Positions 25,957 through 34,455 of a DNA stretch of 64,000 nt are shown here, piece by piece. The DNA lies in NCBI GenBank assembly GCA_900767875.1, contig CAAGAT010000003.1:12594-76593 (forward strand). Direction: 5' to 3'. The notes beneath the pieces are model-generated. The model worked only from the letters and a program-made list of their open reading frames with translations. It made no database searches and had not been told where the DNA came from. The translations under genes and the position numbers were made by a program. The DNA is from an uncultured Sutterella sp. GTDB lineage: Bacteria > Pseudomonadota > Gammaproteobacteria > Burkholderiales > Burkholderiaceae_F. The stretch's first letter is position 1, and each line of letters opens with the position of its first letter.

Positions 25957-28326
25957 ATGACGAAAAACATCATCTGCATCGTCGGCAATCCCAACTGCGG
26001 CAAGACGACGCTTTTCAACGCCCTCACGGGGGCTCATCAAAAGGTGGGCAACTGGCCGGGCGTGACGGTCGACAAGCTCGTCGGCACCTTTGAGTGCGAG
26101 GGCGAACAAATCGAAATCGTCGACCTGCCGGGTATTTATTCGATTACGCCGGCGGCCCACTCGGGCGAAGACGAGCGTATCGCGCGCGACTACATCCTCA
26201 CGGACGAAGCGCAGGCCGTCGTCAACATCGTCGACGCCTCCAACCTTGAGCGCAACCTGTATCTGACCGCGCAGCTCATCGAAATGCGCGTGCCCGTGCT
26301 CGTGGCGGTCAACATGCTCGACATCGCCAAGAACCGCAAGATCGACGTCAACCTTGAGGCCCTTTCCAAGGAACTTGGCTGCCCGGTCGTGGGTCTGGTG
26401 GCCGCCCGTGAACAGGGCATCAAGGACTTCAAAAAGACTCTGTCGGCCTTTTTGAAGCACCCGACGGTGCCGCCGATGAACATCGCCTTTGATCAGCGCA
26501 TCGAAAAGGCGCGCGCGGAAATCACCGACGCGCTCGGCCACGAAGGCGTCGAGCGCCCCGAATGGTTTGCCCTGCAGCTCGTCGAAGGGGCCCCGGGCAT
26601 TGAGGACAAGCTCCCGCAGGGCGCCCTCGAGAAGGTGCGCAAGAGCCTGGAGACGGTGAGCGCCGAATTTGACGGCGACGCCGACATTGCCGTGGCCGAC
26701 GCGCGTTACGGCTTTGTGAGCCGCGTCACGGAAAAGACGCTGGTGCGCCGCGGCGAAGCCAGCGTGACGATGACCGACAAGATTGACCGCGTGGTCCTGA
26801 ATCGCTGGCTCGGGTTGCCGATCTTCCTGGCGATCATGTACGTGATGTTCCTCTTCACGCAGAACCTGGGCGCGGCCTTCATCGACTTCTTCGACATCAC
26901 CTTCGCGGGGATCTTCGTGGACGGCTTCGGGCGACTGCTCGAATTCATCGGTCTGCCCGAGTGGCTTAAGGTCGTTCTGGCCGACGGCATCGGCGGCGGC
27001 ATCACGACCGTGGCCACGTTCGTGCCCCCGATCTTCTTCCTCTTCCTCTTTTTGGCCATGCTCGAAGACTCGGGCTACATGGCCCGCGCCGCCTTTGTGA
27101 TGGACCGCATCATGCGCGGCATGGGTCTGCCGGGCAAGGCCTTCGTGCCGCTCATCGTGGGCTTTGGCTGCAACGTGCCCGCCATCATGGCCACCCGCAC
27201 GATGGACCGCGCCTCGGACCGCATCATCACGATCATGATGGCTCCGTTCATGAGTTGCGGCGCCCGCATGCCCGTGTACGTGCTCTTTGCCATCGCATTC
27301 TTCCCGACCAACGGCCAGAACCTGGTGTTCGGCATCTACCTCATCGGTATTGTGGCGGCCATCATCACGGGGTTTCTCATCAAGCGCATCGTGCTGCCCG
27401 GTGACGTTTCCTCCTTCGTCATGGAAATTCCGCCCTATCACCTGCCCACTCTCAAGGGCGTGATGATGCGCACGTGGGATCGCCTCAAGGGCTTTGTGAA
27501 CCGCGCCGGCCGCGTGATCGTCGTGATCTGCGCTATCCTGGGCTTTCTCAACAGCTGGGGCACCGACGGCTCGTTCGGCAACGAAGACACCGACAAGTCG
27601 GTTCTTTCCGAAATCGGCCGCACGATCGTGCCGGTTCTGGCGCCGATGGGCGTGCAGGAAGACAACTGGCCGGCCGCGGTGGGTGTCTTTACGGGCATCT
27701 TCGCCAAGGAAGCCGTGGTGGGTACCCTCAATTCGCTCTATGACCAGCAGGCCCGCGAACACAACGCCAAGCTGGCCGAAGCTGCCGGGCAGGAGCCCGC
27801 GGCCGAACCCGAAGCCGACGAAGGCTGGTCGCTCGGCGCCATCCTTTCGGAAGCCGGTCAGACGATCATCGATAATCTGGCTGACCTGGGCGGCGCCTTT
27901 GCCGACCCGCTGGGCATCGCCGTCGATGACCTCTCCGACGAGGCTGCCGCGGCCGAGGCGCAGGAAGTGACCGTGTCGACCATCGAGATGATGAAGAACC
28001 TCTTCGGTTCGCAGCTGGCGGCCTTCGCGTACCTCATGATGATTCTGCTGTACATGCCCTGCGTGGCGGCCATCGCGGCCGTCTACCGTGAAGCCGGCGC
28101 GGCCTGGACGCTGTTCCTGGCGGCCTGGACGACGGTGCTGGGCTACTCGGCGGCCACCATCGTCTACCGCGTGGGTACCTTCGCGCAGGATCCGGTGTAC
28201 GCCACGACGGCCATCGTCATCGCCGTGGCTCTGCTGGCGGCACTGCTGGCCTTCATGCGCAACTACGTTAAAAACAACCGCGGCAAGGGTCCCAAGGTGA
28301 TCCGCATCGCCGCACAGGCCGCCTAA
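25957..28326 (+). CDS. feoB: Ferrous iron transporter FeoB
   Basis: A 789-residue GTP-dependent inner membrane Fe(II) transporter. The N-terminal G domain has GNPNCGKTTLFNALTG (G1), the DLPGIYSI G3 motif and VNMLDIAKN (G4), followed by a GDI helical region to about residue 265. The membrane part has about 10 helices with two Gate motifs (LEDSGYMARAAFVMDR; VPAIMATRTMDRASDR) and the Cys of SCGARMPVYVLF. An insert near residues 600-660 is rich in Ala/Glu and charged. The downstream intrinsic terminator at 28344 separates it from feoC. Confidence 0.97.
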   Translation: MTKNIICIVGNPNCGKTTLFNALTGAHQKVGNWPGVTVDKLVGTFECEGEQIEIVDLPGIYSITPAAHSGEDERIARDYILTDEAQAVVNIVDASNLERNLYLTAQLIEMRVPVLVAVNMLDIAKNRKIDVNLEALSKELGCPVVGLVAAREQGIKDFKKTLSAFLKHPTVPPMNIAFDQRIEKARAEITDALGHEGVERPEWFALQLVEGAPGIEDKLPQGALEKVRKSLETVSAEFDGDADIAVADARYGFVSRVTEKTLVRRGEASVTMTDKIDRVVLNRWLGLPIFLAIMYVMFLFTQNLGAAFIDFFDITFAGIFVDGFGRLLEFIGLPEWLKVVLADGIGGGITTVATFVPPIFFLFLFLAMLEDSGYMARAAFVMDRIMRGMGLPGKAFVPLIVGFGCNVPAIMATRTMDRASDRIITIMMAPFMSCGARMPVYVLFAIAFFPTNGQNLVFGIYLIGIVAAIITGFLIKRIVLPGDVSSFVMEIPPYHLPTLKGVMMRTWDRLKGFVNRAGRVIVVICAILGFLNSWGTDGSFGNEDTDKSVLSEIGRTIVPVLAPMGVQEDNWPAAVGVFTGIFAKEAVVGTLNSLYDQQAREHNAKLAEAAGQEPAAEPEADEGWSLGAILSEAGQTIIDNLADLGGAFADPLGIAVDDLSDEAAAAEAQEVTVSTIEMMKNLFGSQLAAFAYLMMILLYMPCVAAIAAVYREAGAAWTLFLAAWTTVLGYSAATIVYRVGTFAQDPVYATTAIVIAVALLAALLAFMRNYVKNNRGKGPKVIRIAAQAA

Positions 28327-28343
28327 CCGCCGGTCTTTAAACG

Positions 28344-28395
28344 GAACCGCATCCGCGCCGGGCTTGGCCCGAGGCAACGGATGCGGTTCTTTTTT
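28344..28395 (+). terminator. Strong terminator/attenuator between feoB and feoC
   Basis: A perfect 12-bp stem, GAACCGCATCCG (28344-28355) and CGGATGCGGTTC (28378-28389), is followed by six Ts. feoC starts 26 bp later, so its expression needs readthrough or its own promoter. Confidence 0.9.
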
Positions 28396-28420
28396 ACCCT
28401 TTACACGCAAGGAAACCGCA

Positions 28421-28705
28421 ATGAGTCTTCTGATGGATGTGAACGACTACATTCGCCGTTACGGCACGGCCTCTTTGTCCGAGCTCTCGCAGCAGCTGCG
28501 CGTCAGTCCCGACGAAATTCAGGCCGCCGCCGAGGTACTCCGGCAAAAGGGCCGTGTGGCCCGCCGCCGCGTGCTGCCCGACTGCATGGGCTCGACATGC
28601 TCGGGCGGCGGTTGCTCGTGCGCCGAGGCCGAACCGGCCGCCTCGGGCAAACGCACGCCCGTGACCGTGTACGCCTGGATCGACAAACCGGCCGCGGCCC
28701 GCTAA
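28421..28705 (+). CDS. feoC: FeoC-like winged-helix Fe-S protein
   Basis: A 94-residue protein. Residues 1-55 form a small winged helix (YIRRYGTASLSELSQQLRVS, AAEVLRQKGRVARRR); then CMGSTCSGGGCSC (C-x4-C-x4-C-x-C) is a cluster-binding loop like that of FeoC, which binds an oxygen-sensitive Fe-S centre and protects FeoB from proteolysis. The ATG at 28421 follows AAGGAAACCGCA. Its position right after feoB supports the call. Confidence 0.85.
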   Translation: MSLLMDVNDYIRRYGTASLSELSQQLRVSPDEIQAAAEVLRQKGRVARRRVLPDCMGSTCSGGGCSCAEAEPAASGKRTPVTVYAWIDKPAAAR

Positions 28706-28755
28706 CGAACCTTGCGATAAACTGCCCCCTAAGGCACCGCTTCGGTGTGCGAATC

Positions 28756-29613
28756 ATGAGATACCAGATGGACAGCTTTACGCTAAACGACGGCTGCCGA
28801 ATGCCCAAGATCGGCTTTGGCACCTGGCAGATTTTCGACACCAAGGGCGGCGCCGACATCGTCGCGCAGGCCATTCGGGCCGGCTACCGGCACCTCGATA
28901 CCGCCTCGCTTTACGGCTCGGAGGGGTCGGTGGGCGAAGCGTGGGTCGGCTCGGGCCTGCCGCGCGAAGACTTTTTCATCACGTCCAAAATTTGGAAGGA
29001 CGATCTGAGTGCGACCAAGGCGCGCGCCTCGCTTAAAAAAAGCCTTCGCCTCACCCGCACCGAGTACCTTGATCTGCTGCTCATTCACTGGCCGCGGCGC
29101 AACGCGCACGACGCCGACTGGCGGCAGCGCCTGGCCGAGACCTGGCACGCGATGATCGATTTTCGCCGCGAGGGGCTCGTCAAGTCGATCGGCGTGGCCA
29201 ACTTCCTGCCGCATCACTTCTCAGCTCTGGACTCTGACGTCGTGCCCTGCTGCGATCAGATTGAGTTTCACGTCGGCTACCGTCAGCAGGAGGCCGTGGA
29301 CTACTGCAACGAACACGGCATCCGGGTCGTGGCCTGGGCCTCAATCGGCAAGGCGGTGCTCTTGCAGCACCCGCTCGTTTTGGAGCTCGCGCACAAATAC
29401 ACCCGCACGCCCGCGCAGATTTGCCTGCGTTTTTGCCTCGATCAAGGCATCGTGCCCCTGGTGAAGTCCTCGGATCCGGCGCGCATGCGCGAAAACCTCG
29501 ACTGCTTCGGCTTTACGCTTCAACAGGCCGATCTGCAGCGCCTGCGTGAGGTGGCCGACAAGACGGCCTGGTCGGGCGAGCACCCCGATGAGGCCATTCC
29601 GCAGGCCGATTAG
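28756..29613 (+). CDS. Aldo/keto reductase
   Basis: A 285-residue NADPH-dependent AKR TIM barrel. The catalytic tetrad is visible: Asp and Tyr in YRHLDTASLYGSE, Lys in FFITSKIW, His in LDLLLIHWP. The GIVPLVKSS segment binds the cofactor phosphate. It resembles 2,5-diketo-D-gluconate reductase-like AKRs; the substrate is unknown. The start could be 28756 or 28768; ribosome binding sites are weak for both. A terminator follows. Confidence 0.92.
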   Translation: MRYQMDSFTLNDGCRMPKIGFGTWQIFDTKGGADIVAQAIRAGYRHLDTASLYGSEGSVGEAWVGSGLPREDFFITSKIWKDDLSATKARASLKKSLRLTRTEYLDLLLIHWPRRNAHDADWRQRLAETWHAMIDFRREGLVKSIGVANFLPHHFSALDSDVVPCCDQIEFHVGYRQQEAVDYCNEHGIRVVAWASIGKAVLLQHPLVLELAHKYTRTPAQICLRFCLDQGIVPLVKSSDPARMRENLDCFGFTLQQADLQRLREVADKTAWSGEHPDEAIPQAD

Positions 29614-29636
29614 CGGCCCGGCCCTTCAACGACGCC

Positions 29637-29680
29637 GACGGCGGTCGACTCCCTGAGAGTTCGGACCGCCGTTTCGTTTT
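29637..29680 (+). terminator. Intrinsic terminator of the aldo/keto reductase gene
   Basis: ACGGCGGTC (29638-29646) pairs with GACCGCCGT (29664-29672), followed by TTCGTTTT. Confidence 0.75.
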
Positions 29681-29743
29681 GGCCGGCGCCTGTGCGGGTC
29701 TTTAAAATGGCGCATCCCATTTAATTTTGTGAAGGAAACGACG

Positions 29744-30463
29744 ATGCCGGCGGGTTTTGAGGACAAAAAGGCACTGGTGCTCTTTTCGGGCGGACAGGAT
29801 TCCACGACGTGTCTGGCCTGGGCGCTCAAACACTTCAAGCAAGTCGAGACGGTCGGCTTTGACTACGGTCAGCGCCACACGGCCGAGATCACCTGCCGCA
29901 AACACATTCTCGAGACGATCGGACAGGTGCTGCCCTATGCCGAGGGGCGCCTCGGGCCCGACCACATGATCGACATGAAGGTGCTCGGGCAGATTTCGGA
30001 CTGCTCGCTCACCCGTGAGATCGAAATCGAGTTTCAAAAGGACGGCGTGCCCAATTCCTTCGTGCCGGCGCGAAACCTGCTCTTTTTCACCTTCGCTTCG
30101 GCCATCGCCTATCGGCGCGGCGTCTCGGTGCTTGTGGGCGGCATGTGTGAGACGGACTACTCGGGCTACGCCGACTGCCGCGACAACACCCTCAAGAGCC
30201 TGCAGGTGTCCCTATCGCTCGGGTTGGATCGGCAGATGGTGATCGAAACGCCCCTGATGTGGCTCACCAAGGAAGAAACCTGGGCGCTGGCTCTTGAGCT
30301 CGGCGGCGAGGCCTTCGTCGAATTCGTGCGCACGCAGACGCACACCTGCTACATGGGCGAGCACGACGTGCTGCATGAGTGGGGTTACGGCTGCGGCAAG
30401 TGCCCGGCCTGCCGCCTGCGCGAAGAAGGCTGGAGAGCCTGGGCGGCCAAGCACCAACACTAA
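29744..30463 (+). CDS. queC: 7-cyano-7-deazaguanine synthase
   Basis: QueC converts carboxy-deazaguanine to preQ0 with ATP and ammonia in queuosine synthesis. About 239 residues: the ATP pyrophosphatase loop VLFSGGQDSTTCLAW, DYGQRHTAEI, SFVPARNLLFF, and the zinc-binding C-terminus with CGKCPACRLR preceded by another Cys in HTCYMGEHD. The ATG at 29744 follows GAAGGAAACGACG. queF is also in the window at 47649. Confidence 0.95.
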   Translation: MPAGFEDKKALVLFSGGQDSTTCLAWALKHFKQVETVGFDYGQRHTAEITCRKHILETIGQVLPYAEGRLGPDHMIDMKVLGQISDCSLTREIEIEFQKDGVPNSFVPARNLLFFTFASAIAYRRGVSVLVGGMCETDYSGYADCRDNTLKSLQVSLSLGLDRQMVIETPLMWLTKEETWALALELGGEAFVEFVRTQTHTCYMGEHDVLHEWGYGCGKCPACRLREEGWRAWAAKHQH

Positions 30464-30481
30464 GTTTCCGCTCCACAACGC

Positions 30482-30506
30482 AAAGGCCCGAGTTTTTCGG
30501 GCCTTT
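30482..30506. terminator. Bidirectional terminator between queC and tsaD
   Basis: AAAGGCCCGA and TCGGGCCTTT form a stem with A- and T-flanks between convergent genes. Confidence 0.85.
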
Positions 30507-30518
30507 GTCGTGAATGAG

Positions 30519-31595
30519 TCAGTGATTGCGCAGCCGCTGCCGGGGGTTGACCTCGTCGGGCTTGGCCGCCTGCGAGAGCGCCCAGCGCGGTTTGGCCGAA
30601 AAGCTCCAGCGGTGCAGGGCGGCTTCGCGCTCGTCTTGGCTCATGTGCTCCAGGCGCATGAGGCCGGCCACGGCAATCATGGCGCCGTTGTCGGTGCACA
30701 GGCGCTGCGGCGGGAAAAAGACGCGCGCTCCGCGCTTGCGGCAGGCCTCGATCAGGCTCGAGCGCAGGGTCTTGTTGGCCGACACGCCGCCGGCGACCAC
30801 GAGCTGCTTGATGCCCGTCGTTTTGATCGCCTTGACGGCCTTGGTGGTGAGCACTTCGGCGACGGCCTCGGTAAAGGCCAGCGCGAGGTCACTGCGAAAC
30901 TGCGGATCGCTCGGATCGGCCGCGTCGTTGACGGCGGTCAGAACCGCGGTTTTCAGGCCCGAAAAGCTCATGTCCAGGCTGGCCGAGTGCAGCATGGGGC
31001 GCGGCAGCTCAATGGTGCCGGCGCGGCCCGTTTCCGCCAGGCGCGAGACCGCCGGTCCCCCGGGGTACCCTTCGCCCAACAGCTGCGCGGTCTTGTCAAA
31101 GGCTTCGCCCGCGGCGTCGTCCAGCGTCTCGCCGAGCAGCTCGTAACTGCCGAAGGCGTTCACGCGCATGAACTGCGTGTGCCCGCCGCTCACGAGAAGC
31201 GCCAGGAACGGAAACTGCGGGGCGGGGTCGGCCAGGCATGCCGACAGAAGGTGCCCTTCGAGGTGATGCACGCCCACCACGGGCACCTTGAGCGCGTAGC
31301 CGATGGCGTGCGCCACCGACGAGCCCACCAAAAGGGCGCCCGCCAAGCCCGGGCCTTCCGTGACGGCCACGGCGCCGATTTCCTCCTTGGTGACGCCGGC
31401 CTTGCTCAGCACGTCGTCGATGAGCACGAGCGCGCGGCGGATATGGTCGCGGCTGGCCAATTCGGGCACCACGCCGCCGTAGGCGCGGTGCATGTCAATC
31501 TGCGTGTAGACGGCGTCGGCGAGCAGGCCCTTTTCGCCGTCGATCAGCGCCACGCCCGTTTCGTCGCACGAGCTTTCAATGCCGAGAACTTTCAT
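30519..31595 (-). CDS. tsaD: tRNA N6-adenosine threonylcarbamoyltransferase
   Basis: TsaD transfers the threonylcarbamoyl group to A37 of ANN-decoding tRNAs. About 358 residues from the ATG at 31595: LGIESSCDETGVALID, the metal-binding His residues in VGVHHLEGHLLSA, LLVSGGHTQFM, and FSGLKTAV. The frame is open upstream but without homology. It works with tsaC at 4156-5181. Length is slightly above that of E. coli TsaD. Confidence 0.96.
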   Translation of the reverse strand: MKVLGIESSCDETGVALIDGEKGLLADAVYTQIDMHRAYGGVVPELASRDHIRRALVLIDDVLSKAGVTKEEIGAVAVTEGPGLAGALLVGSSVAHAIGYALKVPVVGVHHLEGHLLSACLADPAPQFPFLALLVSGGHTQFMRVNAFGSYELLGETLDDAAGEAFDKTAQLLGEGYPGGPAVSRLAETGRAGTIELPRPMLHSASLDMSFSGLKTAVLTAVNDAADPSDPQFRSDLALAFTEAVAEVLTTKAVKAIKTTGIKQLVVAGGVSANKTLRSSLIEACRKRGARVFFPPQRLCTDNGAMIAVAGLMRLEHMSQDEREAALHRWSFSAKPRWALSQAAKPDEVNPRQRLRNH

Positions 31596-31681
31596 GTCGA
31601 AAAAAAACTCAAAAGGAAGTGCCGACATTTTAACGGTCCGCGCGCGCGGGCATGGCCGTGCGGCCTCACGCAGGCTCATTT

Positions 31682-32173
31682 TCAGCGCCGCGGCGGCGGG
31701 GGAGGGGGAGGCGGCGGCATGCGCATGGGCGGGTCCCACATCGGCCCCCACATGAAGCGGTCGTTGTAAAGGCGCTCGGTTATGAGTTGGGCTTGCAGCT
31801 GCGCCTGACGCTGACGGGCGATCGCCAGCGCCACCTGCAGATCCTTTTCGAGCCCCGGCGCGTCGGCCGGACGCTTCATCACGTAGCGCACCTGCGAGGC
31901 GCTACCGCAGATCACGAGCGGATTGGGAGAGGTGACGGTGGCGCCCGACTGCCAGGTGTAGGTTACGCCCGGAATGCGCGCGCAGCCGTCGGCCTGACGC
32001 GAGGCATCGAGCGCGTCCTTGGAGAAGGTGACCGAGACGGGCGTCAGGCCGTATTGCTGACCGGCCGCGGACGTGACGGCCGCCCCGTCGATGTCGCTTT
32101 CAAAAAGAACCGTCGTGGAACAGCCTGTGAGCAGCACCGCCGCGGCGGCGCCGATCCAAATCGTCGTGCGCAT
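31682..32173 (-). CDS. Putative lipoprotein with polyproline C-terminus
   Basis: A 163-residue predicted lipoprotein: signal sequence to the lipobox LLTGC at about residue 18, then VLFESDIDGAAVTSAAGQQYG, a PEGA-like beta segment (YGLTPVSVTFSKD), two cysteines that could pair, and a Gln/Arg-rich helix (IARQRQAQLQAQLITER). It ends with a run of nine prolines and two arginines. No family is recognised. It stands alone, 86 bp upstream of tsaD on the same strand. Confidence 0.75.
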   Translation of the reverse strand: MRTTIWIGAAAAVLLTGCSTTVLFESDIDGAAVTSAAGQQYGLTPVSVTFSKDALDASRQADGCARIPGVTYTWQSGATVTSPNPLVICGSASQVRYVMKRPADAPGLEKDLQVALAIARQRQAQLQAQLITERLYNDRFMWGPMWDPPMRMPPPPPPPPPRR

Positions 32174-32491
32174 GGCCAGCCTCCGAGTATGTCTTCGTCC
32201 TCACTCATTGTAGTGGCCCAAGCGCCGCTCAAAGGCGAGCCGCAGGCCTCAATCGCGGGATTGAAGGCGCTTGGTTGTGGAAAACCCTTGCGTTCTTCAC
32301 AGCTTTTGTGAATAAGTGCGTCAGCGGGAACGGGCGGTCACTGATTTGTCACATTATTTTCATCGTGCCTAAAAATTAGGCACTAAGGGATTTGTCTGAG
32401 GCCCCCGGCACAAGGGCCTTGCCGGCCTTTTCGAGCGCCGACAGCTCAAGGTTTTGATATCGTTTGAGAAAAACCATCGGGAGGAAAAAAC
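32174..32491. promoter_or_regulatory. Intergenic region with 19-bp inverted repeat
   Basis: This 318-bp gap between the lipoprotein (minus) and the tautomerase (plus) is comparatively A/T-rich. It contains a perfect inverted repeat at 32365-32383 (GTGCCTAA, AAA, TTAGGCAC), a candidate operator. Near 32276-32315 are TGTGGAAAA and TGTGAATAA, each one base from a DnaA-box 9-mer. No gene was supported. Confidence 0.4.
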
Positions 32492-32710
32492 ATGCCCTTT
32501 GTAAACATCAAACTGACGGGCGAAGAGGAAGCGCCCACGGCCGAGCAAAAGCAGCGGCTCATCGAAGGCGTCACGCGTCTGATCGCCGACGCGCTCGGCA
32601 AGGACACGACGCACCTCGTTGTCGTCATCGACGAAGTGCCGATGGACAACTACGGCATCAACGGGCGCAGCGTGCGCCGCATCCGCGCCGAAAAGAAGGC
32701 CAAGGCCTGA
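32492..32710 (+). CDS. 4-oxalocrotonate tautomerase family enzyme
   Basis: A 72-residue protein; after Met removal it begins with Pro1 (PFVNIKLTG), the catalytic base of this superfamily. The rest (IEGVTRLIADALGKDTTHLVVVIDEVPMDNYGINGR) fits the beta-alpha-beta fold of small tautomerases. GGGAGG lies 8 bases before the ATG. It is probably monocistronic; the physiological substrate is unknown because no catechol-pathway genes are near. Confidence 0.88.
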   Translation: MPFVNIKLTGEEEAPTAEQKQRLIEGVTRLIADALGKDTTHLVVVIDEVPMDNYGINGRSVRRIRAEKKAKA

Positions 32711-32730
32711 GGCCAAACAAGGCAAACAAA

Positions 32731-32762
32731 ACGGGCGGCCCGCCGTAGGCAAAGCCGCCCGT
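32731..32762 (-). terminator. Terminator of the YuiF-like transporter gene
   Basis: ACGGGCGGC (32731-32739) pairs with GCCGCCCGT (32754-32762); on minus it is followed by TTTGTTTG. The plus direction lacks a T-run. Confidence 0.7.
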
Positions 32763-32784
32763 TGAAGTTGCTGCGTGCAGTCGC

Positions 32785-34095
32785 TTAGAGGAACTGCGCG
32801 CCCACGATGCCCGCAATCATCAGCGGGATGTTGTAGGCGATGAAGGTCGGCACGCACGTGTCCCAAATGTGGTCGTGCTGTCCGTCGGCGTTCAGGCCGC
32901 TCGTCGGGCCGAGCGTGGTGTCGGATGCCGGCGAGCCAGCGTCACCGAGGGCGCCCGCGGCAGACATCAGCAGGATGGTGGCCGGCACGGAAAAGCCCAC
33001 GGCTGCGCACAGCGGCACGTAGATGACGGCCAGAATGGGCACGGTGCCGAAGGAGGTGCCGATGCCCATCGTCACGATCAGGCCGATGGCCGTGATGATC
33101 GTGGCCGCCAGGATCTTGTTGGTGTTCAGGTAGGGCACGACGCTTTCGATGAGTTCGTTGACGGCGCCCGTTTCCTTGAGAATGGTCGCGTAGCCGCCCG
33201 CAATAAGCATCACGAAGGCGATAAAGCCCATCATGGAGATGCCGCCCGACAGGTGCTCGTCGAGTTCCTTAAAGCGGAAGGCGCGGCCGAGAATCATCAC
33301 CATCAGACCGATAAGGGCGGCCAGAGGCAGGGATTCCCAGATGAGCTGCACGACCACCGCCAGCACGATCGCCAGCAGCGTGGCCCAGTGCTTGATCTCA
33401 AACTTGTCGAAGGCTTCGACGGGCTTTTCGCTGCCGATCACGGGACGGTTTTCGTAGTGACGTGGCTTGCGGTAGAGCACGAACACGGCAAAGAGCAGGC
33501 CGACGAACATGGCGGCGCCCAGAATCCAGTTGATCGAGGAGACGTCCGAGACGGTGACCTTCATGCCGCTTTGCGTCATGCTGTCGGCCACGATACCCTG
33601 GAAAATCAGACCGAAGCCTACGGGCAGGGTGATGTACGGGGCCTTCAGGCCAAAGCTCAGAGAGCAGGCCACCGCACGGCGGTCGAGCATCATCTTGTTC
33701 ATCAGATACAAGAGCGGAGGAATGAGCAGCGGAATAAAGGCGATGTGCACCGGCACGACGTTTTGCGACAAGCAGGCGATGAAGGCCAGCGCCATGCAGA
33801 AGATGCCGGGCTTGGAGCCCAGGTGCCTGGAGAGCCACGCCACAAGCACCTGCATCAGGCCCGTGTGGGCGATGGCCACGGCGAACGTGCCGAGCAAAAT
33901 GTAGGAAAGGGCGGTGGTGGCGTTGGCCGCAAAGCCGTTCGAGAGCAGGGACATCGTTTTGCCGATGTCAATGCCGCCCGACAGGCCCGCGGTGATGGCC
34001 GCCAGAATCAGGGCAAACAGAACGTTGACCTTGACTAGGCACAGCACACAGAGCACCAGCACCGACAGGATGATGGGGTTCAGGAGAAGATCCAT
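32785..34095 (-). CDS. Na+/H+ antiporter family protein (YuiF-like; possible amino acid transporter)
   Basis: A 436-residue inner membrane protein with about 12 hydrophobic segments. It matches the Na+/H+ antiporter-like YuiF group: ALSYILLGTFAVAIAHTGLM, VPVHIAFIPLLIPPLL, the conserved GIGTSFGTVPI and the C-terminal GSPASDTTLGPTSGLNADGQ followed by HDHIWDTCVPTFIAYNIPL. Some YuiF members are proposed histidine transporters; the ion or substrate here is not decided by sequence. Monocistronic. Confidence 0.85.
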   Translation of the reverse strand: MDLLLNPIILSVLVLCVLCLVKVNVLFALILAAITAGLSGGIDIGKTMSLLSNGFAANATTALSYILLGTFAVAIAHTGLMQVLVAWLSRHLGSKPGIFCMALAFIACLSQNVVPVHIAFIPLLIPPLLYLMNKMMLDRRAVACSLSFGLKAPYITLPVGFGLIFQGIVADSMTQSGMKVTVSDVSSINWILGAAMFVGLLFAVFVLYRKPRHYENRPVIGSEKPVEAFDKFEIKHWATLLAIVLAVVVQLIWESLPLAALIGLMVMILGRAFRFKELDEHLSGGISMMGFIAFVMLIAGGYATILKETGAVNELIESVVPYLNTNKILAATIITAIGLIVTMGIGTSFGTVPILAVIYVPLCAAVGFSVPATILLMSAAGALGDAGSPASDTTLGPTSGLNADGQHDHIWDTCVPTFIAYNIPLMIAGIVGAQFL

Positions 34096-34455
34096 TTGAG
34101 AGTTGCCTCGCGAGGGGAGTGAGGTCGCAGACGGCGGCGCAGCGCCGTGCGAATGTTTTGAAATGTTTCAGGGCATAGTACAGCATTTGCCCGCACTCTC
34201 CAAAGGTCCGAGCGCCCTTTTTGTCGTGGTTTGCCCATCCGTCGTTCGACTAGGAGCGCCCCTTGGAACGCCGGCCGAGCCCTATCGCAAATGCGGGTTT
34301 TTGCCCAAGGCGCAGGCGTTCCTGTTAGCATTCGCATTGAACGCCGTCCCGCGCGCCCTTGGGCGCCGGCCACCGCAGCCGCTGGCGGACGCGCCAATTC
34401 TCAACTCTTCGGACCGATCCGACCGGCCGTCCCGGGCCGGTAGCCGTGTTTCGCA
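34096..34455. other. 360-bp intergenic region without a recognised feature
   Basis: The region lies between the divergent transporter and the RlmL-like gene. It is GC-rich in its right half with small palindromes such as CGCCCTTGGGCG. No gene, operator or terminator stands out. Confidence 0.5.

Noticed and set aside
25762..28410. A long open frame on minus antisense to feoA-feoB
   Set aside because: His/Arg/Gly-rich shadow with no motifs; it spans several real genes.
32276..32315. Cluster of DnaA-box-like 9-mers (TGTGGAAAA, TGTGAATAA, TTCTTCACA) as a replication origin
   Set aside because: Every copy has at least one mismatch, and dnaA, dnaN, rpmH, gyrB or parAB are not in the window.
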